From Myxococcota bacterium (GTDB taxonomy: Bacteria > Myxococcota_A > Polyangia > Polyangiales > Polyangiaceae): a DNA stretch of 46,099 nucleotides. The translations under genes were made by a program, and so were the position numbers. A model generated the notes under the pieces. The model had not been told where the DNA came from and did not search any database. It saw only the letters and a program-made list of their open reading frames with translations. Each line of letters starts with the position of its first letter. Positions within the stretch are counted from its first letter, which is position 1. Positions 44,854 through 46,099 of this stretch are shown here, piece by piece. The stretch lies in the NCBI GenBank assembly GCA_963169915.1, contig CAUJEM010000146.1, positions 1 to 46,099 on the forward strand. Direction: 5' to 3'.

Positions 44854-45744
44854 GTGACTCTCGCTGGACGCATGGACCCTGCGGCGCGTGATCGCGCGGT
44901 GCGCCGCGTGCTGTGGGCCATCTTGGCCGCCAACTGGCTCGTGGCGGGCGCCAAGCTGGCCCTGGGGCAGCTCATCACCTCCACCGCCATGGTGGCCGAC
45001 GGCCTGCACTCCTTCATCGACGGCGGCTCCAACGTGCTCGGCCTGTTTGCCATGTACTTCGCGTCGCAGCCGGCGGACCGTGAGCACCCCTATGGTCACC
45101 AGAAGTTCGAGGCCCTCGCGTCGCTCGCCATCGGCGGGATGATCGGCATGGGCGTGCTGGAGCTGGGACGGATGGCTTGGCGCGCCATCGTGGAGGGCGC
45201 CTCGCCCTCCGTGCGCCCAGCGGCCGTGACGGTCATGGTGGGCACGCTCGTCATCAACCTGCTCGTCACGCGCGTGGAGCACCGCTGGGGCCAGCGCCTC
45301 GGCAGCGCGCTGCTCATCGCCGACGCCAAGCACACGCTGTCGGATGTGTTCGTCACGCTCGCGGTGCTCGGCTCGCTCGGCTTGAGCGCGCTCGGCCTGC
45401 GCCGTGTGGACGGCTTCGTCACGCTGGGCGTGCTCGGCTTCGTGGCCTGGACGGGCTGGACCATCATCCGTCAGGCGGTGGGCATCTTGGCAGACGGCGC
45501 GCGCATCGAGCCGCAGCGGGTGCGGGACGCGCTCCAGCGGCTTCCGGAGGTGCTCGCTGTCCACGACGTGCGCAGCCGTGGCATGGAGGGCAGCGTGTAC
45601 GTGGATCTCACCATCGAGGTCGCACCGGCGCTGTCCGTGGAGCGCGCTCACCACGTGGCGGACGGCGTGGAGGAGACCCTCAAGGGCACCTTCCCGGAGG
45701 TGGTGGACGTGATCGTGCACGTGGAGCCCCACCACCCGCGTTGA
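44854..45744 (+). CDS. Cation diffusion facilitator (CDF) family metal exporter
   Basis: 296 residues from GTG 44854. Six membrane helices begin at WAILAANWLVAGAKLALGQL. The first metal-site motif is MVADGLHSFIDGGSN (Asp49, His52, Asp56 region) and the second DAKHTLSDVFV. The loop between, REHPYGHQKFEALASLA, is the conserved H-P-x-G-H. A cytosolic ferredoxin-like domain follows (from about 225; VLAVHDVRSRGMEGSVYVDLTIEV). It exports Zn, Fe, Mn or similar divalent metal by proton antiport from the inner membrane. The metal cannot be set by eye. TAGCTA (44839-44844) may be its -10 element. Confidence 0.94.
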   Translation: MTLAGRMDPAARDRAVRRVLWAILAANWLVAGAKLALGQLITSTAMVADGLHSFIDGGSNVLGLFAMYFASQPADREHPYGHQKFEALASLAIGGMIGMGVLELGRMAWRAIVEGASPSVRPAAVTVMVGTLVINLLVTRVEHRWGQRLGSALLIADAKHTLSDVFVTLAVLGSLGLSALGLRRVDGFVTLGVLGFVAWTGWTIIRQAVGILADGARIEPQRVRDALQRLPEVLAVHDVRSRGMEGSVYVDLTIEVAPALSVERAHHVADGVEETLKGTFPEVVDVIVHVEPHHPR

Positions 45745-45821
45745 AGGGCACCTGCCTGCTCGATGGGCAGCGGGCCACGTCGCGGTGAGCGGCGCGCTTG
45801 GACCTGGAGCCGCGCTGCGCG

Positions 45822-45827
45822 TACCAT
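45822..45827 (+). promoter_or_regulatory. Putative -10 hexamer TACCAT for the repeat lipoprotein
   Basis: TACCAT lies 8 bp before ATG 45836, the same hexamer and nearly the same spacing as before the histidine kinase at 38355. Confidence 0.4.
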
Positions 45828-45835
45828 CCCTGGGC

Positions 45836-46099
45836 ATGAGGCAGCAGGTAGCGGTGTGGAGCTTGGCCTTGGGGATGGGCGCCCTCTCGTGCGGCAGTGA
45901 CGTGGCGGCGCCCGGCGGAGCGAGCGGCGCGGCGGGCACGAGCGGCGCGGCGGGCACGAGCGGCGCGGCGGGCACGCGCGGCGCGGCGGGCACGAGCGGC
46001 GCGGCGGGCACGAGCGGCGCGGCGGGCACGAGCGGCGCGGCGGGCACGAGCGGCGCGGCGGGCACGAGCGGCGCGGCGGGCACGAGCGGCGCGGCGGGC
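45836..46099 (+). CDS. Lipoprotein with SGAAGT hexapeptide repeats, 5' part only
   Basis: The first 88 codons of a gene that runs off the window. The signal peptide (VAVWSLALGMGALSC) ends in a lipobox with Cys19. After GSDVAAPGGA the protein becomes a perfect six-residue repeat, SGAAGT, nine full copies and part of a tenth, one with Arg for Ser. Such tethers hold a downstream domain away from the membrane; that domain is outside the window. The start is supported by TACCAT 8 bp upstream. The opposite strand is also open through the repeat (Val-Pro-Ala-Ala-Pro-Leu), an effect of the repeat itself. Confidence 0.8.
   Translation, partial: MRQQVAVWSLALGMGALSCGSDVAAPGGASGAAGTSGAAGTSGAAGTRGAAGTSGAAGTSGAAGTSGAAGTSGAAGTSGAAGTSGAAG
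45923..46099 (+). repeat. 18-bp tandem repeat, at least 9.8 copies
   Basis: The unit AGCGGCGCGGCGGGCACG starts at 45923 and repeats every 18 bp up to the window edge. Copy 4 (45977-45994) begins CGC instead of AGC. The copies are otherwise identical, which points to recent expansion by slippage or unequal exchange. True length is unknown because the window ends inside it. Confidence 0.95.

Noticed and set aside
44842..46083. Long minus-strand open frame through the CDF exporter and the 18-bp repeat
   Set aside because: The repeat part reads Val-Pro-Ala-Ala-Pro-Leu only because the tandem repeat is open on both strands, and the rest lies antisense to a clear CDF gene.

Overview
This window is very GC-rich (roughly 70% or more), densely coding bacterial DNA. 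It looks chromosomal and comes most likely from a myxobacterium (Myxococcota, order-level guess Polyangiales or a relative). The grounds are the gene content: an FHA-DUF4388 protein, a soluble Ser/Thr kinase fused to an ATPase and TPR region, a TPR-type sigma-54 activator, FGE-domain lipoproteins, lipoproteins with Gly/Ala/Ser spacers, and an OleC-type beta-lactone synthetase. No rRNA, tRNA, CRISPR array, transposase or phage gene was recognised. The taxon is an inference from gene families, not a marker-gene result.

Layout. 1-4.8 kb: a decayed FGE-domain fragment, an alpha/beta hydrolase with Cys at the nucleophile position coupled to an OleC homologue, a lytic transglycosylase and a convergent WYL regulator. 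4.9-13.4 kb: pyrimidine-nucleoside phosphorylase, then a signalling block (TPR sigma-54 activator, small lipoprotein, membrane histidine kinase, FHA-DUF4388 protein). 13.4-18.5 kb, minus strand: a Ser/Thr kinase with ATPase and TPR regions, a HAD-like protein and hisD. 18.6-24.8 kb: a stand-alone MshEN (predicted cyclic-di-GMP binding) protein, a minus-strand group (M20 amidohydrolase, biotin carboxylase, CaiB/BaiF CoA-transferase) and thyX. 24.9-32.3 kb: a lipoprotein, a tightly packed MacA/MacB-like/TolC efflux operon whose last gene is a P1B-type ATPase membrane domain without its catalytic heads, and a convergent outer-membrane beta-barrel protein. 32.4-40.5 kb: a lipoprotein with three DsbA domains, nadA, a minus-strand mlaE plus alkaline-phosphatase-fold membrane enzyme pair, a divergent two-component system and a DUF3293 protein. 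40.5-46.1 kb: a PDZ protein, yggX, an FGE-domain lipoprotein with a TerB-like protein, a lysozyme-like protein, a YceI-like lipoprotein gene interrupted at a G9 tract, slyX, a CDF metal exporter and the start of a lipoprotein with an 18-bp repeat.

Two window-wide features stand out. Many genes carry a TANNNT hexamer 6-12 bp before the start codon and no obvious Shine-Dalgarno, suggesting leaderless or nearly leaderless transcripts; this was used to choose several starts. Convergent genes often overlap at their 3' ends or are separated by only a few bases, leaving no room for conventional intrinsic terminators.

Functionally the window mixes housekeeping genes (hisD, nadA, thyX, deoA, yggX, slyX) with envelope and signalling genes. 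The most unusual item is the headless P1B-ATPase (30534-31580). Next come the Cys-nucleophile hydrolase/OleC pair, the MshEN-only protein and the triple-DsbA lipoprotein.
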